DNA of 64,000 nucleotides, taken from NCBI GenBank assembly GCA_002786065.1, contig NHNY01000001.1:1302001-1366000 (forward strand), read 5' to 3'. The notes under the pieces are model-generated. The model saw only the letters and a list, made by a program, of their open reading frames with translations, was not told the DNA's origin and made no database searches. Position 1 is the first letter of the stretch. The number at the start of each line of letters is the position of its first letter. The position numbers and the translations under genes were made by a program. Of this stretch, positions 46,688-55,757 are shown piece after piece. The DNA is from Microcyclospora pomicola (taxonomy: Eukaryota > Ascomycota > Dothideomycetes > Capnodiales).

Positions 46688-46800
46688 TTTTTTTTCTATA
46701 CGAGTGTACTGCGAGTGCGTGTTCTTGGTCCCTAATCTTCCCTTTCTCTGTGATCTCACTATTAAACTTCGTCAGCAATTGCACCACTTACACGCCTCTG

Positions 46801-46930
46801 GCAGCGGTTCTGCGTCTGTCAAAGGTTCGAGTGTAGGCTTGTTATAGCTGCGAGTGTGTGAAACCACTCGTTCCGGCGGTTCTGCGTCTGTCAAAGGCGC
46901 GAGTGCAACCTTGCTACAGCTGCGAGTGTG
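46801..46930 (+). repeat. duplicated about 60-bp unit in the transposon
   Basis: Two copies of a unit containing GCGGTTCTGCGTCTGTCAAA and ending GCTGCGAGTGTGT lie at about 46801-46859 and 46869-46930, between the convergent ORFs A and B. Each holds one or two GCGAGTG-type heptamers. It could serve as a shared 3' region or a binding-site cluster. Confidence 0.75.
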
Positions 46931-47019
46931 TTAGTATCTGGCTACGTGGCTTTGTTGCTTCGTCTCGTAACTCTGTCGGAAGCTACAATTGAACGACGTC
47001 GCTTTCGAGGTTGCTGCGG

Positions 47020-47110
47020 AGGTTGCTGTAGAAGGTCTTGTTGTGGAAGGTCTTGTGGAAGGTCTTATAGAAGGTCTTGTGGAAGGTCTGATTGTAGAGG
47101 GTCTGATGGC
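47020..47110 (-). repeat. 12-bp GGAAGGTCTTGT-type tandem array
   Basis: About six imperfect copies of a 12-bp unit (GAAGGTCTTGTG and variants) lie at and just beyond the 3' end of ORF B. In the ORF B frame they encode the terminal SDPLQSDLPQDLL-type repeats, so the stop lies inside the array and its position may vary with copy number. Confidence 0.75.
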
Positions 47111-48405
47111 AGAGTGTCTGATTTATCGGCACCCTCTGCAGAGACATCCGCACACTCGCGGTCTACTTGCGCTGACGCTATCGTCTTCGTTGCTGCTGAC
47201 CTAGCCCTTGCGTCTGCGAGTGCGTAGCGCACGATCAATCTCTCATACTCGTTAAGTTGATCCTCGAGCTCGCGTCGAAGGGGCGGAGGGTCCGGACGCG
47301 AAGGAGATCCAGTGAGATCCACGGTGTCGATATCCGCAGTGCGAGTAGCTGGCGAGTGTGCTCTCCGAGGCTCCTTCTTGATCTCTTGCTTGACAACTGG
47401 ACGTATAGGTTCAATGCTTGCTAGTACGCCATTGCGAGTGCTTGGACGTGTAGGCAGCTCGAGCGACGGCAGACTTTCTACACTCGCAGCACGCTCGCGT
47501 GCTGGCTTCTTTGCAGCAGCTGATGCTTTGACTGCTTTTGGAGTGTCAAGCTCGAACAAGATCTTGACATCGTACGTGCGAGTGCTGCCTTTGCGAAAGG
47601 GGATTAACACTGCGAGTGGATTATCTGCGGGTCCATCCTTGTGCGAGAGCCTTTTCGGAGCGTTGGTATCCTCTGTCCAGCCACTGATAAAGTAGTGGTT
47701 GCGATAGTTTGGATAGTCAAAAGGATCTTGCAATTGATCGTCAGCAACGCGCAGCAGCAACCAGTCAACCACTGGCTGGCCTTTAAGAGTGTCAATAAGG
47801 AAGTGGTCTGTGAAGCCGTCTGTACACTCGTGGACTAACTCGTACTCGTGGTAGTGCCACAGTGGCACCGTACGCTTCCGCTGCTCAACAGTGACGGTCT
47901 GCGTGTAGATGGATATGTTCGTTTTCACCTCAATAGCAGCTAGACGGACAGGCGCTGGTTGTGGACGAGTGGCGCTGCGAGTGTCTTTAAGTGCAACAGA
48001 CACAGCGCGTTGCGACAGAGGTCGTGATGCGGCATTTACTGCTGGTAGCTGCACCTTTTTGAAGCCTAGCTGGCGATGAGCTTCCGCATGATTGACACGT
48101 AGATTGCCGTACGAGTGGTGCGCCGCTCCATCGATTGGACTGCTCACTGCTGGCGTAGAAGGCTCAGAAGCAGCCAGTATTGGGCTTGAAGTCAGATCGT
48201 GGATTGCTCGCTGAGCACTCGCTGGCCGGCTCAGATCGCTGTTCGGAAGACCACATTGGGGGCAGAATGGATCGTCAGGGTGACGGTGCCGGTGATTGCG
48301 ACCATCTCGAATACACGGATCAAGCCAGAGCGTCATTGCGAGTGCCGCAGAGTCTCGTGTGGTGACCAGTGGTGCCTGTATAGATACAGTAGGCCATGGC
48401 GGCAT
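47065..48405 (-). CDS. transposon ORF B: 446-residue protein with SUMO-type motifs
   Basis: I do not recognise the family. One uninterrupted exon starts at ATG 48405. Residues 25-55 hold Cys/His residues (CIRDGRNHRHRHPDDPFCPQC) that could bind zinc. A central ordered region of about 130 residues contains LWHYHEYELVHECTDGFTDH and DPFDYPNYRNHYFISGWTED. The C-terminal third is disordered and contains VVKQEIKKEP, matching the sumoylation consensus (hydrophobic-Lys-x-Glu), and DIDTVDLTGS, matching a SUMO-interacting motif of the VDLT type. Several GCGAGTG heptamers fall inside the coding sequence. A role in transposition, target choice or silencing escape is unproven. Confidence 0.7.
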   Translation of the reverse strand: MPPWPTVSIQAPLVTTRDSAALAMTLWLDPCIRDGRNHRHRHPDDPFCPQCGLPNSDLSRPASAQRAIHDLTSSPILAASEPSTPAVSSPIDGAAHHSYGNLRVNHAEAHRQLGFKKVQLPAVNAASRPLSQRAVSVALKDTRSATRPQPAPVRLAAIEVKTNISIYTQTVTVEQRKRTVPLWHYHEYELVHECTDGFTDHFLIDTLKGQPVVDWLLLRVADDQLQDPFDYPNYRNHYFISGWTEDTNAPKRLSHKDGPADNPLAVLIPFRKGSTRTYDVKILFELDTPKAVKASAAAKKPARERAASVESLPSLELPTRPSTRNGVLASIEPIRPVVKQEIKKEPRRAHSPATRTADIDTVDLTGSPSRPDPPPLRRELEDQLNEYERLIVRYALADARARSAATKTIASAQVDRECADVSAEGADKSDTLPSDPLQSDLPQDLL

Positions 48406-48489
48406 TTATATGCCTCTACACTCGTCTGCACTCGCAGTGACAACCGAGGTTCTTGCTGGCTTTTACACCGCTATTTGAGCCACATCCGA

Positions 48490-50082
48490 CTAGCTCCGAT
48501 GTGCTGCATATAGCTTCTCCGACTCGGCGAGTACTGGCATTGCTTGACTGACAATATGGTCAGCAATCGCGTCACGAAGGGTGAGGTACGCAGACGCGTG
48601 TAGGCGTCCTCGTTCATTATGGTCACCGCCATTGATCACCGCTGGATACCCAGCACTTTGCAGCACTCGCTGGCAGAACTCGAGGGTCTCCGCTGGGAGA
48701 TATTCCTGCATATCTAGATCCGCATTAGCTGCCTGTGTGTGTGTGTGCGCGAGTAGCTACAGAGTGAATACCCACCAAACTCATTGATCTGCGTTTTCAG
48801 CTGCAGCAGAACTGGATGGCCTGGATCTATGGGGATACCACACTGCTCGCCGCCTGACACTTGCGGATGCTTGTAAAGCATCTCCGGATTGCCGGGTACG
48901 CAGTGGCTGCGATTTGCTTGCTTTCTGATCTTATGGCCATTCCAGACCTTGTTGACAAAGGCAACAACTTCCGATCGAAGGATCGGAACGTACACAAAGA
49001 TCAGCGCAATGCGGTCAGACTGACACTCTTTGCGATACTCGTCCCTGTCACTCATAGCTAGAAAGGCATCCCGCCATCGATTAAGACTGCCGTTGGCCAA
49101 TTGGCCCCAGAAGGTCTCAATACGCTAGTTCTGCTTGCTGGTGCCGTATCGGAAGCAGTCAGTGAAACGTAAAGGCTCGCCGTCAGCTCGCAGCCGCACT
49201 CGCCTACTGATCTCGTAGTGCGCATCAGCTGCAGCGGTTGTCTCACCGCCTCGATCCGTGCGGATCTGCAGGGGTATCCGGCCATTGTCGACTACAGTGG
49301 CGAGATACTGCGCGAGTACGCTGGTTGCTGTACGTCCGGTGATGCCAACGTATGTCCATATGACGAACCGCGAGTACACGTCGATTGCGGCGTAGATTTG
49401 AATGCCCCAATGCTCAAACTTACAGTAAGCATCCATTGACCAAGCATAGTCAGCTCCTGGCGTGATGACGGCGCCACGGTGGACTTTTGCCTTGCGAGTG
49501 CGCAAAGCGAGTCCCTCCGGATCCAGCGCTGTCGCGATGTCAAACACGCGGTCGCTACCTGTAGCATAAGTACGTGCGCGAGTAGCTACAAGTCGTCCGT
49601 ACGTACCGTCCAACCACGTTGTGGTTTGCCCTTATATATTGATATAGCTGCCTTCGTCCGAGGTTCTCACAACGTCCGTTGTCAAACTCTTCCTTCAACA
49701 GCGTGAATAGGCGCTCGCGTTCACTCTCGTGCTCACTCGTAAACACTCGCTTCAACAGACCCATCTTCTTCCGGATCTTCTTGAGCGTTGAGACAGCAAT
49801 ATCGTGACCTTCCAGACTAAGGATCCGGACGCTTTGTTCGTCTGTGAGTTGTAGGACGTGAAAGTGATGCGATATTGCTGCTCGAAGCTCTGGTGTATCC
49901 ACGGTCCTTTGGTTGGGGGATTCGACACCCCAGTCTGCGAGTCGTCTCCCGAGTGTCCTGAGAGTGATACTGACGTCGTACTGGTCTTTTATCTGCTGCA
50001 GTATCTCTGCGTAGGTGGCCCCATTGCTGACAGCTCTTTCAATATGGTCTCGGAATGGTTCTAGATTGAGGGGATGAGGCAT
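48490..50082 (-). CDS. transposon transposase, integrase-core-like DDE enzyme
   Basis: Cut-and-paste recombinase. The N-terminal part carries helix-turn-helix-like segments (ATYAEILQQIKDQYDVSITL then RTLGRRLADWG). The catalytic core shows WSMDAYCKFEHWGIQIYAAI (first Asp), IRTDRGGETTAA (second Asp) and RIETFWGQL (Glu), followed by a helical C-terminal part (EYRKECQSDRIALIFVYVPI). The spacing and surrounding residues match the integrase-core family seen in fungi and animals. The ATG at 50082 is the first true one; the frame is open further up into the inverted repeat. Two small introns are likely, near 49.58 and 48.74 kb. It looks nearly whole, with about one break, so current activity from this copy is doubtful. 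Confidence 0.8.
48745..48761 (+). repeat. 17-bp element shared by two transposase introns, copy 1
   Basis: GTGCGCGAGTAGCTACA occurs here and again exactly at 49574-49590. Both lie where I place introns of the transposase. The shared core CGAGTAGCTACA includes a near-match to the element-wide heptamer. Confidence 0.85.
49574..49590 (+). repeat. 17-bp element shared by two transposase introns, copy 2
   Basis: Exact copy of 48745-48761, inside the proposed 52-nt intron of the transposase (49555-49606). Confidence 0.85.
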
Positions 50083-50213
50083 TCCGAGTGCGCCGGCGAG
50101 CGTTGCGAGTGTCCGAATATCTTCAAATACTGCGCACGTACGTACATGCGAGTTTATAGCTATATTGACAATGCGGTTGTTGAGATATTCGAGGTTGTTG
50201 ATCAAAAAGCTCG

Positions 50214-50270
50214 AAATCTCAGATCCGGATGTGGCTGCAATGGCCAACTATAGCCAAATAGAGCTCCGTC
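50214..50270 (-). repeat. right terminal inverted repeat, 57 bp
   Basis: Perfect reverse complement of 45540-45596. The open frame of the transposase extends into it without an ATG, so the promoter for the transposase must lie in or near this end. Confidence 0.95.
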
Positions 50271-50275
50271 TTTCG
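50271..50275 (+). repeat. right target-site duplication TTTCG
   Basis: Matches 45535-45539; both touch the inverted repeats directly. Confidence 0.85.
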
Positions 50276-50396
50276 TCCATGCATGCCCGCAAGGAGATGA
50301 CCACGCCGGCTGGACGGCGAGGTTGATGGGAGATACACATACGAGAGCAGTCACATCTGCCCATTTATTCTGCCTTCGTGGTAGCACTCAATCACA

Positions 50397-50856
50397 ATGC
50401 AGTGTCTTCGATGCATAAGGACCGCCGTCGCGGCGGCTCCGTCTCTCACAGCTCGCATGCAGCCCGCAAGATCATCGCTCTCCTCAATACAGCAGCAAAG
50501 GTACCGACAACGCACATCGCATGACATTCCTCTTCACCCTCGTACTGAGACCATCCCCTCACAGAACCCTCTCCATCCTCTCCCGCCAGCCCCTGCGTCC
50601 GCGCCTCTCCCCCAGCGCACACACAACTCAAACGGCGCTTGCCTCCGACGAAACCGTCGCCACATCCACCGCACAATCCGCCTCCGCCGTGTCGTTACCG
50701 CTCCTGCAGGTCCGCGGCGCGAAGCGCGATACATACAACCCCAGCCATCGGGTGCGGAAGCGGCGGCACGGGTTCCTGTCGCGGATAGGGACGCGGACGG
50801 GCAGGATGGTGATCAAGCGGCGGCAGGCGAAGAAGCGGATGACGTTGAGCCATTGA
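50397..50856 (+). CDS. MRPL34: mitochondrial large-ribosomal-subunit protein bL34m
   Basis: A bacterial-type L34 protein of the mitochondrial ribosome. Exons 50397-50500 and 50565-50856 around a 64-nt intron (AG|GTACCG...CTCACAG) give about 131 residues. The first 85 residues are Arg/Ser/Ala/Pro-rich with few acidic residues, a mitochondrial presequence. The C-terminal 45 residues are the classic L34 core: [20 protein letters not shown] then [20 protein letters not shown]. The start codon is only 127 bp from the right end of the transposon, so its upstream promoter is now mostly transposon DNA; yeast naming is used by homology. Confidence 0.95.
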
Positions 50857-51796
50857 GGTGGGCGGAGGGTTGGGGAATGTTCGAGAGAGGGAGGTGCGCT
50901 TGAGTTCTCCGGAGGTCTGAGTAAGGCAGGATCTGCGTGCTGTGCGCGGATGAAGGCTTCGAGCGTGCCGTGTCATGCGTGAGGGAGGTCTGGGAGGCAA
51001 GACGCCTAGGACTTGCGAGGGCGTTGGTGGAAACACATGTCTGAGTTGACGGTGAATCTGTGGGATTCATGGGATTCTCGGCATCATTCCCGTAACATGT
51101 TTCATAACCCGTAGCGAAGCTCTCACGATCTCCACAGAGAATAGCTAGATGCCGAGTATGGCGCTGTAGCAATATCACTCGCAGACGAATACCACTCGCC
51201 CAACGGCAGTGCTTGTTCAGGATCACCACTATGATCACAATTCCAAAATGCGAGTCAATTCTTCAGATGGAGGGAAGATGGATCGAGGATACCTACTTGC
51301 TTAGTAGACTTGGCATTTTTTACAATGAAAGCTGTGGTAAGACGATGAGCACGACAAGTCACGCGATGCACAATGGTGGTTGAAAATGACGAGTAGATCA
51401 CTTTAATCGTGGAAAGATGTGAGAAGCATTAGGTATCTGGAAGGACGTGACAGAACAGTCACCGATGATGAGTGGAGAGAAGAGTGGTATTTTTGGTCTC
51501 GCGATAGCTCTGGATCTGTTACGATGCAAGCAAGTTGCGACTTAATACTCTGACGATTTCTCGTGGCTGTGATGCACGAATGAGTGGAGAGAAGAGTAGT
51601 ATCCTTGGGCGAGAGAAGTTCTCGCAGTAGCGCTCAATCCGTAGCGATGCGCGTGAGTTTGCGCCTCCATACTCTATCCAGACACCTCGGCTCCGAGAAC
51701 TCCACCGCTCTGAATACCAGCATCCTTCAGAGTGGCGTCGGGGTCGAGAGGGGTGCTAATATGTGCTTCGGATCGTGCTTCAGCGAGCTTCGGTCT
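50857..51796. other. region with decayed tandem copies of the ubiquitin-like-fold exon
   Basis: Between bL34m and the ubiquitin-like gene. At 51690-51930 (partly overlapping the last exon's end) lies a diverged copy of exon 3 of the neighbouring gene: LAVQILCGYRLKRVRSLNSH can still be read, but the copy has lost internal sequence. Around 51470-51600 two copies of ATGAGTGGAGAGAAGAGT and pieces of the same exon end (GTGGCTGTGATG) recur. This is a tandem duplication relic. 50857-51450 has nothing else recognised. Confidence 0.65.
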
Positions 51797-53144
51797 CTAC
51801 GGATGAGATCGTTGACCGTGGCGTGGCTGTTGAGACTGCGGACGCGCTTGAGACGGTATCCACAGAGGATTTGTACCGCCAGGGTGGGTGCGCGTGGCGA
51901 GGCGGTCATACCTGATTGCTGAGACGCGAGCGCCAGACTCCGTGGCTGTGATGACCATGTCGTTCACGATGTCAAGATCCTCCAGAGTGGCGTTGGGGTC
52001 GAGAGGGGTACCAGCTTTGAATAGTGAGATATGCAGCCAATCGTGCTCTAGGTAGCTTCGGTATTCACGGATGAGATCGTTGACCGTCTCGTGGCTGTTG
52101 CGACCGCGGATGCATTCCAGACGAGGACCACAGAGGATGTACACAGTCAGCATGCGCGAGTCGGGGTGGTCACACCTGACTGCTCTGATGATAGCGTCGT
52201 TGGAGATGCCGAGCTAGGACGGTCAGCACACCATGCGTGCGAAGGTGCTGGAGGAGGATTGACTTACCTGCTTGAGAGACATTCCACCAATGTCCCGGGA
52301 ATATCCAGCGTTGCTGCTGTCACACCCGGAACCCAACCAGCTGTTCTTGGACTCGAACCTAAGCCTTCCAAGTGAGACTTTGACCCTGTCCGCCCATTGT
52401 CTTGCCAGATTAGCAAACGGTTCAGTATCACGGATCGTGAAATCGACCACATTGAATAGGGCGTCAGCAATGGTGATCTCTAGGTCACAGACGGGGGACA
52501 GCATCACGCGCGTATCTGGTCCGACGTTCCACTACGGCTACTTGTCAGTTCATGTACGAGAGCAGCTGATTCCAGCTAGGGAAGACAACACTCACGAAAG
52601 ATAAAGGTAAATCGTAATCCTGCGTCGACAAATGGGTGATTCCATGCGTTGCAACCCATACAGCCCAGCCATAAGCCTCCGGATCAGCAGGGCTGCCGAA
52701 GAGAATAGACCACAAAGATGCAACTTCACGTATCGACGTTTTCTTGCTCGTGCCAACACGCAGGCTTCTGTTCCCTCCCACTTGGACGAGAATCTCGAAT
52801 GGCATCTCGCCTGGCTCGGAGTTGGCGCCGACTAATTCGACTTTGATGGTACCTGTAGCGTGCAGCGTGTCAGTCTGAGGCTGGCGTGTCATCGCCACAT
52901 CGGTCTGAGTCGCATTGGCAGTGGCAGCCGGCAGTGGCATGGTGGGCTCGTCCCGGCGAATCGAAGTGAGTGACAAGCTCTCCATGCTGGTCAGAACCGC
53001 GGTGGTAATATCGGTAATTGCAGTGGCTAGCGTGTTGCGATCATGGTCGGCCAGCAAAACGTTCAGATGTCCTTCGACGTTCTTAGCATTGAGGAACGTT
53101 GTCATCGCTGAGACAGGTATGGTGATTTCGAGAGCGACCGACAT
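51797..53144 (-). CDS. protein with tandem ubiquitin-like (beta-grasp) segments
   Basis: Function unknown. Exons 53144-52596, 52531-52268 and 52213-51797, with 64- and 54-nt introns each having CTGAC branch sites, give about 409 residues. The N-terminus is helical and Ala/Thr-rich. Three segments read like beta-grasp folds: FEILVQVGGNRSLRV ... STQDYDLPLSF|WNVGPDTRVML (about 130-195), LEITIADALFNVVDFTIRDT ... SLKQ|LGISNDAIIRAV (about 195-285, most SUMO-like), and LTVYILCGPRLECI ... KAGTPLDPNATLEDLDIVND (about 292-365). No di-glycine end is seen. The last about 30 residues (HPGGTNPLWIPSQ...) run into the diverged duplicate copy downstream, so the true C-terminus is uncertain. Confidence 0.7.
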
Positions 53145-55757
53145 GGTGAATGTTGTCCGGGCTTGAGCACTGGAGGGAAGAGTGGCCAAGTTCCGGAGCA
53201 GCGATGTTGACAGTTCAAGTCGTGGAAGCGACTTGGGACGAAGATTTCAGCTGTGAGGGGCAGGTTGTGTATATATATATTAGAACGCCAAGACAGTGAT
53301 CAGGTGTCTGCGATGGCAGCCTGACAACAGCAGGAGTTTGCATGTGACAATTGAGCACCGGGACTTGCTTCCAAGCAAGCACATGATAGCCTGCCCCGAG
53401 TATCGCAGACCGAGACCACGCATAGCTGGCATGTATTGTGTTCAATCCATGGTCGTGAGACTGGCACCGCATCTGCCATAGATATTCGGACATTGGTAGC
53501 AATCCGCAGGAGGTGGGTCCCTTTGCGCCAGAGCTTTCCAAGGCAGGGGAGGTAGTCGCCTACCGACAGGTGACGCCGCCAGAGCGCACCGATGCTGTCC
53601 ACTCAAGCGATGGAAGCTGTGGCGTGTTGAAAAGTCCTGGGCGTGCTAAGGATCCGTCATCAACGAGAATGAGTGCCAAAGCTGCCTATCTGCCTCGCAC
53701 GGCATGAATCGCTCTCCAGGGGCCTCCAGTCCATAAGGATATCTCGGCTTCTGTCAGTGAAGATGGAATCGTGACCCAACGCAGAGCACACCTTCGCCCA
53801 GGACCTGATATTGTCGCCAGTACCACGCAAGACCAGGAAGCATCCTAGGTATGAATGCTAGGAGGGAACACTGGCGTGGTAGGTTTCCGACAAACCATCC
53901 AATTTGCCGCGAACATGAACTGCGAGCAATTGGTCACGCTTTTGGCGCTGTGCTCGGCCACCAGGATCCCACGGACAGTCCCCTCGTGTCGCTCACCACG
54001 AGGTGAGACAGCCAACAACCTTGCGGTTTGTTGTAGCCAATCGCCTTTCCAGCCACGGAGTCAATCGGACTCAAAGCCATTCCGAGGCACCGAGTCTCTG
54101 ACACTGGAAAAGGCCGCGTTCGCTGGCAAGAGCTAGATGACTCAGTCTCGGGCGGTAGGGAGGCAGCCAGGCAGATACGCGAGCATGAACTCTCAGGCCG
54201 GCAGGCAAATACGCCAGCATACCCTGTCAGACCAGGTGTTGCAAGTGTGCATCATCGAACACACGATAGGCGCTGATTCGGCGGCGCTCCTCCAGACATA
54301 GATCACGCACCTTGTCTGCGGTGACGCCACGGAGCTGGCCGGAGGCGTTCGACGTGCATGATATATATGTGTGGATATATATAATGATGGGGGAAAGAAC
54401 AAGGAAAGAAGGGTGCAGTAACCAGCTGCTGTTCTGGCGCCGAGAACGGATATCCAGGGCGAGCCATGCTGTATTTGTAGACGTGGCGGGAGAGTAGGGA
54501 GGGTTGGCGTCCTCCTGATCGGACGGCATACCAGTACAGCCAGGGCACCTGGTCAGGGTGCTGTGTTGAGCGCCGAGTGGGAATGTGTGTCAGCTTCGAT
54601 ACGGCAGGAGTCGGAAAGTAGGTATGTATCCCAGCACCAAGACAGCCGAAGTCAGGCAGTGTCGACGACCTTTCGATTGGCCCATCAGACCACATTCCAA
54701 TACATCCGGACCTCTCAGCTCGACACCCCTTCAGTCAGTCTACATTCCAGCGGAGAAGCGATTCCAGATCCGCAAGGGTAATACGTTCATACGTTCAAGC
54801 GATGATGGCCATTGAGATCTGCTCTCACTTAGAGATGGCACGCGACATGGCGCAATGGCAACACCGGGCAGAGAGTCAAGTCTGTTCACGTCCCTTGGGT
54901 CCGCAGTGCATCATTGCAGTGTCGCGACGGTGGCATGTGCAGAGTAAAGATAAGGTATGTGGTCTAATGGCCTCGTGGTCGTGATGTCTTCCAAGGTGTG
55001 ACGTGGTGGATGAACAAGGTTAGAGTGTCAAAAGCAGGGATCTATTATTAGGGGACTACTATTACACGTTAGCACGAATTCCTGCGGAATGTGCCTACAC
55101 TCGACAGCAGAAACACTCCTGCATTCAACGGCACGATGACTGATAGGCAGATACAACGAATGGTCTGGAAGAGCCACTCTATGAGGTTCTCGATTCAGCA
55201 CGGGAGCATCGTCAGGAAGCAAGGGTTGGCGAACACGATCGAGTCAAAAGGAAAGTAGGATTACAGACATGGTAGAGTAAGCTTGATTTGGTGGGTGTGT
55301 GTGTGTGTGTTTGTGTGATTGCAGCATCAGACTTCGAAGAGTCTTGCCTAAGCTGATGCAACCTGTCGATTGTACTGCTCCCAAATGAACTTCCCTGCCC
55401 CTCAAGGATTCTCTCATGCATTCCAAAAAGATTGGTGGCTTTCCAAACATAGAAACCAGATAAAAAATTATTCCCCCAAGCAATATCCCTTTGTTGCGCC
55501 GAGTAAGCGCCAGGCTCTCAACGCACCAAACAACTGAATTTCACCGCTTCAATTGCGCATTCCAAAACACCGCAGCAAATGAAAGGCAATGGTAACAAAA
55601 TATGGTATCTGTCGTGGACTCATCAGAGGGGGAGAAACACAAGAACAAGCCGACTTGGGTGTTTGCGGTGCTAGATGGCGATCGCGACTCCAGAATGGCA
55701 TAGGTAGGTGGTGTTGGGTGATGTTATACGTGGATTCGAATGTAGTAGAGGCATTGC
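53145..55757. other. 2.6-kb gene-poor region
   Basis: No supported gene on either strand. Features seen: a TATATATA stretch near 53270, similar AT runs near 54361-54384, repeated AGGCAG/GGCAGGCA words around 54165-54210, and a GT-dinucleotide run (about 55296-55318). It separates two minus-strand genes and should hold the promoter of the ubiquitin-like gene at its left end. Confidence 0.45.

Larger units (their letters stand above)
45540..50270 (-). mobile_element. 4731-bp DNA transposon with integrase-core-like DDE transposase
   Basis: A terminal-inverted-repeat DNA transposon: 57-bp perfect inverted repeats, 5-bp TTTCG target duplication, and three coding regions. From left to right these are a Cys-cluster/coiled-coil protein (+), a 446-residue protein with SUMO-type motifs (-), and a transposase (-). 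The transposase core resembles the retroviral-type integrase fold used by some cut-and-paste elements, with similarity to the 'integrase core domain' proteins found in fungi and animals. I cannot assign a named superfamily: the ends do not start TGT as in Ginger. It looks nearly whole, with about one or two interruptions in coding parts, some of which may be introns. The heptamer GCGAGTG is scattered through it in both orientations. It sits between two divergent housekeeping-type genes. Confidence 0.9.

Noticed and set aside
45540-50270. LTR retrotransposon interpretation, suggested by the integrase-like core
   Set aside because: The ends are inverted, not direct, repeats, and no reverse transcriptase, protease or capsid-type sequence is visible.
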